In this document: positions 41,704-50,506 of the stretch, one piece after another
How the letters are laid out: every line of letters starts with the position of its first letter
Numbering within the stretch: the stretch's first letter is position 1
Assembly (NCBI RefSeq): GCF_001426745.1
Contig: NZ_LMFI01000001.1
Location: forward strand, 534,000 to 597,999
Direction of reading: 5' to 3'
DNA from: Nocardioides sp. Root140
Lineage (GTDB): Bacteria > Actinomycetota > Actinomycetes > Propionibacteriales > Nocardioidaceae
Length of the DNA stretch: 64,000 nt
Translations under genes and position numbers: made by a program
The notes under the pieces: model-generated
The model's input: the letters and a program-made list of their open reading frames with translations, nothing else
The model's database searches: none
What the model was told of the DNA's origin: nothing

Positions 41704-42810
41704 ATGTTCCGGGCACTGGCCGTGCTGCGCGTCGTCCTCATCGCCAACACGGTCGGGCTGACCGTCTTCCGCTTCGACAACTTCACCCATCGCGGCCTCG
41801 GGCTCACCGTGGTTGCGGTGATGGTGCTCTGGACGGCTGTCGCGATCTGGGCGTACGACGACCAGCGTCGGCGGGTCCCCGCGTTGCTGGTGGCCGACCT
41901 CGCGATCGCGTTCGGTGCGCTGGTGTCCACACCCCTGGTCAAGGGCGACGGCTTCAACGCGACCGTCCCCGGATTCTGGATCGCCGGAGCCCTGATGGCA
42001 TGGGCGATCCACTGGCGGTGGGCCGGCGCGCTGGTCGCCGCGACGGTGCTGTCCGCGACCGACCTGCTGATCCGGCCGAACATCACCCAGACCAACTACG
42101 GGCACGTGTTCCTGCTGATGATCGCCGGCCCGATCGTGGGCTACATGTGCGGTTCCCTCCAGCGGATGGCCGCCGAGCGTGACCGTGCCGAGCGCGCCGC
42201 GGCGATCGCCGAGGAACGCGCCCGCCTGGCTCGCGCCGTGCACGACGGGGTGCTGCAGGTCCTGGCGTTGACCCAGCGCAAGGCCCCCGAGCTCGGCGGT
42301 GAGGGTGCCGAGCTCGGCCGGTTGGCGGGGGAGCAGGAGCAGGCGCTGCGGTCACTGATCCGCCAGCAGGACACGTTGCAGACCCCGGAGTCGGCGGTCG
42401 CCGATCTCGGCGGCGTGCTCGAACGCCTGGGCAACCGCAAGCCACCGGTGGTCAGCGTGGTCACGCCCGGCGTGGCCGTCGACCTGCCCCAGCCGGAGGT
42501 CGCGGAGATCACCGCCGCCGTGGGCGCCTGCCTCGACAACGTCGCGGTCCACGTCGGCGAGGACGCCCGGGCCTGGGTGCTGCTCGAGGACCTCGGCGAC
42601 CGCATCGTGGTCAGCGTGCGCGACGAGGGGCCGGGCATCCCCGAGGGTCGGCTCGAGGCGGCGGACGCCGACGGCAGGCTCGGGGTCTCCGAGTCGATCC
42701 GGGGCCGGATCCGTGACCTGGGCGGCACGGCCGAGCTCTTCTCCACGCCGGGGACCGGCACCGAGTGGGAGTTCACGATCCCGCGACTACCCCTAGGCTC
42801 TTCGTCGTGA
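41704..42810 (+). CDS. MacS-family sensor histidine kinase
   Basis: 368 residues. Five or six transmembrane helices (about 1-150) lead into a NarL-type kinase: DHp region ARLARAVHDGVLQVL with phosphoacceptor His180, and an ATPase domain with VRDEGPGIPEG and GRLGVSESIRGRI. Matches the actinobacterial MacS/DUF5931 kinases. The start is uncertain: conserved residues (AVENR) precede ATG 41704, and CTG 41629, overlapping the plsC stop as CTGA, would include them. It pairs with the response regulator at 43359. Confidence 0.85.
   Translation: MFRALAVLRVVLIANTVGLTVFRFDNFTHRGLGLTVVAVMVLWTAVAIWAYDDQRRRVPALLVADLAIAFGALVSTPLVKGDGFNATVPGFWIAGALMAWAIHWRWAGALVAATVLSATDLLIRPNITQTNYGHVFLLMIAGPIVGYMCGSLQRMAAERDRAERAAAIAEERARLARAVHDGVLQVLALTQRKAPELGGEGAELGRLAGEQEQALRSLIRQQDTLQTPESAVADLGGVLERLGNRKPPVVSVVTPGVAVDLPQPEVAEITAAVGACLDNVAVHVGEDARAWVLLEDLGDRIVVSVRDEGPGIPEGRLEAADADGRLGVSESIRGRIRDLGGTAELFSTPGTGTEWEFTIPRLPLGSSS
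42794..42799 (+). promoter_or_regulatory. internal -10 box before the flavin-reductase-like gene
   Basis: TAGGCT inside the 3' end of the kinase gene, 7 nt before GTG 42807. It would give a leaderless transcript separate from the kinase. Confidence 0.4.
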
Positions 42811-43331
42811 CCATCCACCGTGAGCACCCGTTCCTGGAACCACCCGGGGAGCGTGACCCGATCCGTCGACTCCGCGGTCGTCTCGGCGGGCAGGTGACGC
42901 TGTGGACCAGCGGCTCCCCGTCGGAACGCGCCGGCCTGACCGTCTCGTCGTTGATGGTCGCCGCGGGCCAGCCCGGACGGGTCCTGGGCCTGATCGACCC
43001 GGACTCCGACCTGATGGACCTGCTGGCGGACTCAGGCACGGCGGCGGTGTCGCTGCTGCACTACCGGCACCACACCCTGGCCGACATCTTCGCCGGGACC
43101 GTCCCCGCACCCGGCGGCCAGTTCACGCAGCTCGACGAGGGCGTCACCTGGACGGACACCGAGTGGGGGCCGGTGCTGTCGACGGTCACCACGTGGGTCG
43201 GCGTTCACGTCGAGTCGGTCACCGAGGTCGGTTGGTCGAACCTGGTGACGGCCACCGTCGAGCACGCCGTGATCGGTGACGACGGCGAGCCACTCGTGCA
43301 CCGCCGCGGCCGCTACCAGCACGCACACTAG
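42807..43331 (+). CDS. flavin reductase-like split-barrel protein
   Basis: 174 residues. The pattern VTLWTSGSPSERAGLTVSSLMVAAGQPGRVLGLI and SLLHYRHHTLADIFAG is that of FMN-binding flavin reductase-like split barrels. Ligand not known. It is lodged between the kinase and its response regulator, with a GTGA overlap with the kinase stop, which suggests a role linked to that signalling pair, possibly redox sensing. That link is inference from position. Confidence 0.75.
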   Translation: MTIHREHPFLEPPGERDPIRRLRGRLGGQVTLWTSGSPSERAGLTVSSLMVAAGQPGRVLGLIDPDSDLMDLLADSGTAAVSLLHYRHHTLADIFAGTVPAPGGQFTQLDEGVTWTDTEWGPVLSTVTTWVGVHVESVTEVGWSNLVTATVEHAVIGDDGEPLVHRRGRYQHAH

Positions 43332-43358
43332 GGTTCGAGCGACACGAGGAGGATGCGG

Positions 43359-44015
43359 ATGAGCGGGGACGAGCCGATCCGGGTGATGGTGGTCGACGAC
43401 CACCCGATGTGGCGTGATGCCGTCGAACGCGACCTGGCAGCAGCAGGGCTGAACGTGGTCGCGGTCGCCGCCAACGGGTCCGAGGCATTGGCCCGCTTCC
43501 CGGCAGCCCGCCCGCAGGTGCTCGTGCTCGACCTGCAGATCCCCGCGCCCAACGGCGTCGAGGTGACCGCCGAGGTGGTGCGCCAGGACCCGTCCACGCG
43601 GGTGCTGATCCTCTCCGCGTCCGGCGAGCAGAGCGACGTGCTCGATGCCGTCAAGGCAGGCGCCACCGGCTACCTGGTGAAGTCGGCCTCGCGCGAGGAG
43701 CTGCTCGACGCCGTACGCCGGGTGGCCCTGGGCGACACCGTCTTCACACCGGGACTCGCCGGCCTGGTGCTGGGGGAGTACCGCCGGCTCCTCGACGCAC
43801 CCACTGACGACGGCACCCCGAAGCTCACCGACCGCGAGACCGAGGTGCTCCGGCTGGTGGCCAAGGGAATGTCCTACAAGCAGATCGCCGAGCGGCTCGT
43901 GCTCTCGCACCGCACCGTGCAGAACCACGTGCAGAACACCCTCCGCAAGCTCCAGCTGCACAACCGGGTCGAGTTGACCCGCTACGCCATCGAGCAGGGT
44001 CTCGACGAGGAATGA
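43359..44015 (+). CDS. LuxR/NarL-type response regulator (MacR-like)
   Basis: 218 residues. The receiver domain has DDH acid pocket, Asp58 in VLVLDLQIP and Lys in YLVKSAS; the C-terminal helix-turn-helix (about 150-212) reads LTDRETEVLRLVAKGMS and LSHRTVQNHV. Partner of the kinase at 41704. GAGGAGG favours ATG 43359 over in-frame ATG 43353, which would be too close. Stop overlaps the GNAT gene (ATGA). Confidence 0.9.
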   Translation: MSGDEPIRVMVVDDHPMWRDAVERDLAAAGLNVVAVAANGSEALARFPAARPQVLVLDLQIPAPNGVEVTAEVVRQDPSTRVLILSASGEQSDVLDAVKAGATGYLVKSASREELLDAVRRVALGDTVFTPGLAGLVLGEYRRLLDAPTDDGTPKLTDRETEVLRLVAKGMSYKQIAERLVLSHRTVQNHVQNTLRKLQLHNRVELTRYAIEQGLDEE

Positions 44016-44515
44016 CCCAGGCGTCCACTTGGCGCCGTGCGGCTCCTGACGAGGTGCTGGCGCTGATGGAGCTGGAGCGCGACGCCAACCTGGCCGCCCT
44101 CGGCCACGTCTTCCCCGGCCCGTTCCCCGAGGACGACGTGATGGCGCGGTGGGCCATCGTGCTCGACGACCCGACCGTCCGGGTCGAGGTGGTCGACGGC
44201 CCCGGTCGGCTGCGCGCCGTCACGGCGTACGACGACAGCTCGTTGCGGCACCTCTTCGTGCACCCCGACTCCTGGGGCGAGGGTCTGGGGCGGGAGGGTG
44301 CCGTGCGGGCGATGGCGGCCGGTGGGCTCGGGATCCACCTCTGGGTCCTCTCCGCCAACCGGCGCGCCCGGAGGCTCTACGAACACCTCGGCTGGACGCC
44401 GACCGGGCAACAGCAGGAGTCGGTGTGGCCGCCGCATCCGACGGAGCTGGAGTATGAGCTCGGGCGTCAAGGTGGAACATCACAGTCACCCCATGACCGG
44501 GATGTTCCACGTTGA
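44012..44515 (+). CDS. GNAT-family N-acetyltransferase
   Basis: 167 residues. Acetyl-CoA site LRHLFVHPDSWGEGLGREGA and the C-terminal LYEHLGWTPTG are typical of GNATs; substrate unknown. ATG 44012 overlaps the response regulator stop. The last 14 codons lie inside a perfect terminator hairpin, so the extreme C-terminus (GGTSQSPHDRDVPR) is probably not under selection for function. Confidence 0.85.
   Translation: MTQASTWRRAAPDEVLALMELERDANLAALGHVFPGPFPEDDVMARWAIVLDDPTVRVEVVDGPGRLRAVTAYDDSSLRHLFVHPDSWGEGLGREGAVRAMAAGGLGIHLWVLSANRRARRLYEHLGWTPTGQQQESVWPPHPTELEYELGRQGGTSQSPHDRDVPR
44472..44510. terminator. hairpin within the end of the GNAT gene, bidirectional
   Basis: GTGGAACATC (44472-44481) pairs perfectly with GATGTTCCAC (44501-44510); an inner GTCA / TGAC extends it. 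It lies between converging genes but inside the coding end of the plus-strand one. Confidence 0.7.
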
Positions 44516-44531
44516 AGCTCGACCAGCGACC

Positions 44532-45749
44532 TCAGGGAGTGCGGGCAGGATGAGGTCGGCCGGTGGCGGGGGAGTCGTCGACGAGGTCGTGCCGGACGCC
44601 GTAGCGGGAACGCAGCCGGACCTCCTGCTTGTCGCGATAGCGCTCACCCATGCGGGTGCGCATCGGCAGGGTGCCGGGGATCTTGTCGATGACCAGATTG
44701 ATCATGAGGAACAGCGCGCCGACCAGCCGGATCAACGGGGTGAGTCTCGTCGCCGGCACGCCGAGCTCCGTGGCGATGTCGTTGCCGAGGAAGATGCGCT
44801 CGAGGCCGTGCACGACCGGCGGTGCGACGTCGTACAGCCGGCGTGGCAGGAGCTCCTCGATCTCGGGCACGAGGAAGTCCTCGTTGATCGCGGCCACGAG
44901 CCGGACGCAGTAGTCGTCGACCGGTGGCCGGGTCAGCAGATAGAGGTCCTCGAGCACCCCCTGCTCGGCCGCGTCGGTGGGCAGCAGCGACGCGTCGATG
45001 CCGAGCAGGTGACCGACGTAGCGCCACGTGTCGTAGTAGGCGTCGACCTCGCGGGGAAGGTACGCCGCACCGATGGCGCGCATGCCGCGCAACGGGATCA
45101 GGCAGAACTCGATCAACGTGTAGGCCAGATAGGCCTGGCAGATCGGCACGCCCCACGCAGCCGTGTCCCAGTCGGGCGAGGCGAGCAGCTGGCGGCGCAC
45201 CAACGCGTGGATGATGCGGACCCGCACGGTCAGCTCGAAGCCCGGCTGGTCGCGCTCGAGGCCGTGGTCGGCGTTGATCGCCAGGAGCCACGAGCCGACC
45301 TCGATGGTGCGCATGCCCGCGTTCTCGACGTACCGACCGGTGAGCTCGAGTGGACGCGATGCGGCGGAGTTGGCGTAGCCACTGACCAGCGACGCGGCGC
45401 CGAGCACGATGCCGGCCTGCCGGGTGTAGCGGGCCAGGTGGCGTGAGTCGCGGTTGATCTTCGCCAGGTCGACCCAGCCCGGGCGGGCGTCCAGCTGCGC
45501 GAACAATGCCCGCAGCGAGTCGGGTGCGTCCTCGACCGCATCGACACCGTCGCGGCAGGCCTGCCGGAGCATGCGCATGCCGCGGCCGTGGCCGATGGTC
45601 GCGAAGTCGGCGACGAACGCATCGGCCAAGGGGTCGCCCTGCCACATGCCGTCGAAGTACGTCGTGGCGCGGTCACCGAACCGGCGCAACGCCTCGTCGC
45701 GGTTGCGCAGGCTGGACGGGGTCTTTCCGTCGACGGGTGTGGCTGCCAT
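44532..45749 (-). CDS. MpaB-family (DUF2236) heme oxygenase-like protein
   Basis: 405 residues. The family includes latex-clearing oxygenase-like and mycophenolic-acid MpaB proteins, heme b enzymes. Conserved stretches are YFDGMWQGDPLADAFVADF, YTRQAGIVLGAASLVSGYAN, EVGSWLLAINADHGL and VRIIHALVRRQLLASPDWD. ATG 45749 is chosen because a TATGCT -10 box lies exactly 7 nt upstream; ATG 45761 would lie within the -10. Divergent TetR gene likely regulates it. Confidence 0.88.
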   Translation of the reverse strand: MAATPVDGKTPSSLRNRDEALRRFGDRATTYFDGMWQGDPLADAFVADFATIGHGRGMRMLRQACRDGVDAVEDAPDSLRALFAQLDARPGWVDLAKINRDSRHLARYTRQAGIVLGAASLVSGYANSAASRPLELTGRYVENAGMRTIEVGSWLLAINADHGLERDQPGFELTVRVRIIHALVRRQLLASPDWDTAAWGVPICQAYLAYTLIEFCLIPLRGMRAIGAAYLPREVDAYYDTWRYVGHLLGIDASLLPTDAAEQGVLEDLYLLTRPPVDDYCVRLVAAINEDFLVPEIEELLPRRLYDVAPPVVHGLERIFLGNDIATELGVPATRLTPLIRLVGALFLMINLVIDKIPGTLPMRTRMGERYRDKQEVRLRSRYGVRHDLVDDSPATGRPHPARTP

Positions 45750-45756
45750 GCTCAAC

Positions 45757-45762
45757 AGCATA
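45757..45762 (-). promoter_or_regulatory. -10 box for leaderless mpaB-like gene
   Basis: TATGCT, then 7 nt, then ATG 45749 on the minus strand. Confidence 0.55.
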
Positions 45763-45765
45763 AAA

Positions 45766-45780
45766 GTGGGAAAGTCTCAC
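45766..45780. promoter_or_regulatory. probable TetR operator between mpaB-like and tetR
   Basis: GTGGGAAAGTCTCAC: inverted half-sites GTGNGA / TCNCAC around AAG. It sits directly upstream of the mpaB -10 box, in the spacer where a repressor would block RNA polymerase. Wider arms AAAAGTG (45762-45768) and CACTTTT (45789-45795) may form a second site. Confidence 0.5.
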
Positions 45781-45832
45781 GTTCTATTCACTTTTTTCGG
45801 CGCGCTCCGGCAGGCCGCGAAAGGGCTCCGTC

Positions 45833-46444
45833 ATGGCTCAACGACAGCGAATCAGGCCCACGCAGCAGCGGGCCGTCCGGATGCGAAGAGACCTCCTCGA
45901 CGCGACTGTTCAACTTCTGGAGGAGGTCGGCTCCGAACGCCTGACCACCTCGGCCATCGTCGAGCGCGCCCACGTCAGCAGCGGAACGTTCTACCGCTAC
46001 TTCGACGACAAGGCCGGAATCCTCGAGGTGCTGCGCCAGGAGGCCGTCACCGAGATCGCCGCAGACCTGATGGCCGGCGTCGCCCGTGCGCTCGACCAGG
46101 ACCTCCGCGAGGCCGTGCGTGAGGTGGTTGCCACGTTGACCGACGCGTTCGAGCGACACGCGCCGGTGATCCTGGCGATGGTGGACGCAGTTCCCTCGGG
46201 AACGCAGTCCAACGTGATGCCCGAGATCGAGGCCGGGTTGGTGAATCTGGCGCGGGTCATCCCGATGCGCCACCTTCCCGGGGTGTCTCCGGAGCGCCTG
46301 GAGGCCCTGGTGTTCGTGACGATGGGTGTCACCCAGGCGTCCTGCCTGCGCATTGCGCTGCAGAGGCCCACCGGCAGCTCACGCGAGGAGCTGATCGACA
46401 TCGCCACCGACATGCTCACCGCAGGGTTGCGGGGCACGGCGTGA
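45833..46444 (+). CDS. TetR/AcrR-family regulator
   Basis: 203 residues. N-terminal helix-turn-helix: RDLLDATVQLLEEVGSERLT, SAIVERAHVSSGTFYRYFDDK. The ligand-binding part is divergent. Divergent orientation from the MpaB-like gene plus the shared operator suggest it represses that gene and possibly itself. A terminator overlaps its last base. Confidence 0.92.
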   Translation: MAQRQRIRPTQQRAVRMRRDLLDATVQLLEEVGSERLTTSAIVERAHVSSGTFYRYFDDKAGILEVLRQEAVTEIAADLMAGVARALDQDLREAVREVVATLTDAFERHAPVILAMVDAVPSGTQSNVMPEIEAGLVNLARVIPMRHLPGVSPERLEALVFVTMGVTQASCLRIALQRPTGSSREELIDIATDMLTAGLRGTA

Positions 46445-46479
46445 GTGATGCCCGAATGGTCCGCCCGTCCGGCATCACT
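46444..46479 (+). terminator. terminator of the tetR gene
   Basis: AGTGATGCC (46444-46452) pairs with GGCATCACT (46471-46479), starting on the last base of the stop codon. Its right arm overlaps the -10 box of the next gene. Confidence 0.7.
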
Positions 46480-46484
46480 AGGAT
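46479..46484 (+). promoter_or_regulatory. -10 box for the leaderless coiled-coil gene
   Basis: TAGGAT, then 6 nt, then GTG 46491. Confidence 0.5.
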
Positions 46485-46490
46485 CAAGGC

Positions 46491-47381
46491 GTGACCACGC
46501 TCCTCGAGGCAGCCGACACCCTCTACGGATTGCCGCTTCCCGAGTTCACTCCCGCGCGCGACGCGCTGGCCAAGGAGCTGCGCGCCACCGACCGTCCGCT
46601 CGCCGACCTGGTCAAGGCACTGAAGAAGCCGTCCACGTCGGCGTGGGTGGTCAACCTGCTGGTTCGCCGCGACCCCGACCAGGTCGACCAGGTGCTGGTG
46701 GTGGGGGCCGCCCTGCGCGAGGCGCAGGCCTCGCTCGACGCGAGTGAGCTGCGCGCGCTCACGCGGCAGCGCCGCCAGCTGACCTCCGCGATCACCCAGC
46801 AGGCAAGGGCATTGGCCGTCGAGCACGGCCAGAAGGTCACCGGTTCGGTGGCCGACCAGGTGGAGGCCACGCTCACTGCGGCCATGGTCGACGAGGCCGC
46901 CGGCGCTGCGGTGCGCACGGGGCTGCTGGTCAACGCCATGACCTCCACGGGCATCGAGGCCGTCGACGCGGCGGCGTACGTCGCCGTGCCCGACGCCGCC
47001 GGTTTCGCGCCGAGCCAGATCGAGGCTCCGGCGTCGCACCCGCCGGAGCTGCACATCGTGCCCGACCCGGACGAGCAGGCGAAGCGGCTGGACTCGGCAC
47101 GGCAGCAGCTCGCCGAGGCCGAGCGTGAGGCAGACGCCGCGAACGAGGCACTGACCGCGGCCGCCGACGAGGTGGCCGAGCTCGAGGCGCGCAGCCTCCA
47201 GATGCAGGCCGAGATCGACGAGCTTCGTCGCCGGCTCGCCGAGCACGAGGAGGAGCAGGACCAGATCGACGACCAGCTGGGCGATGCGCAGCAGGTGGTG
47301 GAGTCGGCGCGCGACGACGTACGCGAGGCCGACCTGGCCCGGCAGCGTGCGGCCGCGAAGGTCGAACGTCTCGAACGCTGA
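46491..47381 (+). CDS. actinobacterial coiled-coil hypothetical protein
   Basis: 296 residues. The N-terminal helical domain starts LLEAADTLYGLPLPEFTPARD and includes LKKPSTSAWVVNLLVRR; a long coiled coil covers about 195-296 (EAEREADAANEAL..., ERLER at the end). No enzyme motif, signal or membrane segment. This N-terminal pattern is conserved in actinobacteria with no known function, as far as I know. It converges on glpK with a 33-bp gap. Confidence 0.75.
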   Translation: MTTLLEAADTLYGLPLPEFTPARDALAKELRATDRPLADLVKALKKPSTSAWVVNLLVRRDPDQVDQVLVVGAALREAQASLDASELRALTRQRRQLTSAITQQARALAVEHGQKVTGSVADQVEATLTAAMVDEAAGAAVRTGLLVNAMTSTGIEAVDAAAYVAVPDAAGFAPSQIEAPASHPPELHIVPDPDEQAKRLDSARQQLAEAEREADAANEALTAAADEVAELEARSLQMQAEIDELRRRLAEHEEEQDQIDDQLGDAQQVVESARDDVREADLARQRAAAKVERLER

Positions 47382-47414
47382 GGCGGGTTCGAGACACTCG
47401 CTCCTCGACCACTG

Positions 47415-48883
<1,469 letters not shown>

Positions 48884-48887
<4 letters not shown>

Positions 48888-48940
48888 GCGGGGTCCCCGT
48901 TCGAAGCGGAACGCAGTGAGCATTCGGATGGGGTGTTCAT
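48884..48940 (-). CDS. 18-residue coupling ORF between DUF1028 gene and glpK
   Basis: Encodes MNTPSECSLRSASNGDPA. Its ATG overlaps the TGA of the DUF1028 gene and its TGA overlaps the ATG of glpK, both as GCATGA. The two junctions share the 13-mer GGACCCCGCATGA, and both upstream products end in DPA, suggesting the spacer arose by duplicating the junction. Function as a peptide is unlikely; a translational bridge is the simplest reading. Confidence 0.45.
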
Positions 48941-49761
48941 GCGGGGTCCTCGGTGGCACGCAGGATGGCCAGCACCCGCTGGTCTATCCACGACCCACTG
49001 GGCGCCACGCGCATCTCGTAGTTCTCGGTGCCGGCCCACTCGAGAAGGTCGTCGTGGCCCAGAGCCCGCACCAGTGCAGTGATCTCGGCATCGAGCTCGG
49101 GCGTGACCTCCACCTTGTCCTCCTCGCTGGTCGCGGTGAGGAAGAGGTCGTTCAGCTCGAGCAGGCGGGCCAGCTCGGTGACCGGAGCGGTGTGGTCGTC
49201 CACGCGAAGGTCGACCGCGACGTCGTCGTGGCCGCCGTACCCGGCCTCCTCGCGCACGACGAGCAGGGCCGCCGACTGCCGGCCGCGGCGGTCGCCGCCG
49301 GCCTCGTCCCCGGCGCGCAGGGCGGCGAGCAGCCGGTCCGCGAAGGGCCGGTCTGTGCCCGCCAGCCAGGCAGCCTCGATCGCCTCGACCACCTCGGGCC
49401 CGGTGAGGATGTTGCCCTGGATCGCGTAGCCCTCGCCGGTCAGCCCGCCGGCCCAGTCGAAGCAGGCCGGTCCGGTGTGGGAGGCCGCGCCGCCGTCGAC
49501 GTCGACGATGCCGACCTGGCGGTGGTCGCGGTCGGGGTCCTCCTCGAGCAGTCGCTGGAGGGCGACCGAGGCGGTGGCGCCCTCGTCGAGATGGGCCAGG
49601 GCCAGGCCCTTGTAGGAGACGTTGGCGTTGGCCTGGGTGGCGATGGCTCCGATGCCCGCGACGGCCGCCGGTACGGCGTTGCCCACGGCGAGGAACTTCG
49701 ACGCCACGGCGACTCCCCACGACTCGCCGTCGTCGGACCGGGCCACGATCGAGAAGGTCAT
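48937..49761 (-). CDS. DUF1028 family protein (Ntn-hydrolase-like)
   Basis: 274 residues. Conserved start MTFSIVARSDDGESWGVAVAS, then AVGNAVPAAVAGIGAIATQA, VGIVDVDGGAASHTG and GYAIQGNILTGPEVV are diagnostic of DUF1028, which resembles Ntn hydrolases. Enzyme activity unknown. ATG 49761 has a TAGGGT box 7 nt upstream. Forms a coupled unit with glpK. Confidence 0.9.
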   Translation of the reverse strand: MTFSIVARSDDGESWGVAVASKFLAVGNAVPAAVAGIGAIATQANANVSYKGLALAHLDEGATASVALQRLLEEDPDRDHRQVGIVDVDGGAASHTGPACFDWAGGLTGEGYAIQGNILTGPEVVEAIEAAWLAGTDRPFADRLLAALRAGDEAGGDRRGRQSAALLVVREEAGYGGHDDVAVDLRVDDHTAPVTELARLLELNDLFLTATSEEDKVEVTPELDAEITALVRALGHDDLLEWAGTENYEMRVAPSGSWIDQRVLAILRATEDPA

Positions 49762-49768
49762 GGACCAG

Positions 49769-49774
49769 ACCCTA
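49769..49774 (-). promoter_or_regulatory. -10 box for the leaderless DUF1028-glpK unit
   Basis: TAGGGT, then 7 nt, then ATG 49761 on the minus strand. Confidence 0.55.
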
Positions 49775-49819
49775 GCCGCGTCGAGGGTTGGGACGTCGCG
49801 GTCGGGAGAGAATGCCGGC

Positions 49820-50482
49820 ATGTTGAACGACCTGTCGACCTTCACCCGCGCCACCATCTTCGGACAGCTGGTGCCGCTCGGCATGCTGTGGGGCGCCATT
49901 GCGGGCATGGACTCCTCGGACCCCGACGTGAACCGGTTGGTGGTCATCGCCGGCGTCAGCCTCCTGTGGATGGTCGGGTGGGGCGTGTTCGTGGCGTGGG
50001 TGCCGGGTCGTGCCGCCCGTCGACTCCACGCCGAGGTCGAGCGCGGGAGTCGCGAGATCATCTCCGGTACGACCACCGCACCGATCGCCCCGGCGCGTGT
50101 CGTGCGCGAACGCCGTTGGAAGAAGAACCCCCCGCTGGCCCTCGGTGCCGAGGAAGGGCGAGGCGCTGCGGCGTACAGCGTCGCGTTCACCGTGCTCCCA
50201 CCGGACGGTCCGCCGCGACGCGTGGCCACGCTGAGCCCGGTCTCGCTGTCGAAGGGCACCTCCGCACTCGTGGCACTGCACCCCGACCTGCGCGAGGTCG
50301 GCGTACTCGACATGCGGGTGACGAACGCACAGGTGGAGACGTCGGCCCGGGACCCGCGCTGGCGCACCGATCGACTGCCCACGGACCGCACGGTGGTCGG
50401 TGGCTACCTGATGCTGGTAGTGGCGCTCGTGGCCGGGATCGCCGCGGGGTTCGCGATCGGCTGGTTGCTCTGGTTGATCTGA
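49820..50482 (+). CDS. membrane protein of unknown function
   Basis: 220 residues. Two N-terminal helices (about 13-30 and 40-61), a soluble middle with RRWKKNPPLALGAEEG, and a C-terminal helix (about 195-220, YLMLVVALVAGIAAGFAIGWLL). No recognised domain. GGGAGAG lies upstream of ATG 49820. Followed after 24 bp by pfk. Confidence 0.65.
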   Translation: MLNDLSTFTRATIFGQLVPLGMLWGAIAGMDSSDPDVNRLVVIAGVSLLWMVGWGVFVAWVPGRAARRLHAEVERGSREIISGTTTAPIAPARVVRERRWKKNPPLALGAEEGRGAAAYSVAFTVLPPDGPPRRVATLSPVSLSKGTSALVALHPDLREVGVLDMRVTNAQVETSARDPRWRTDRLPTDRTVVGGYLMLVVALVAGIAAGFAIGWLLWLI

Positions 50483-50506
50483 CCGAACGATGCAAGGGTG
50501 GGGGAC

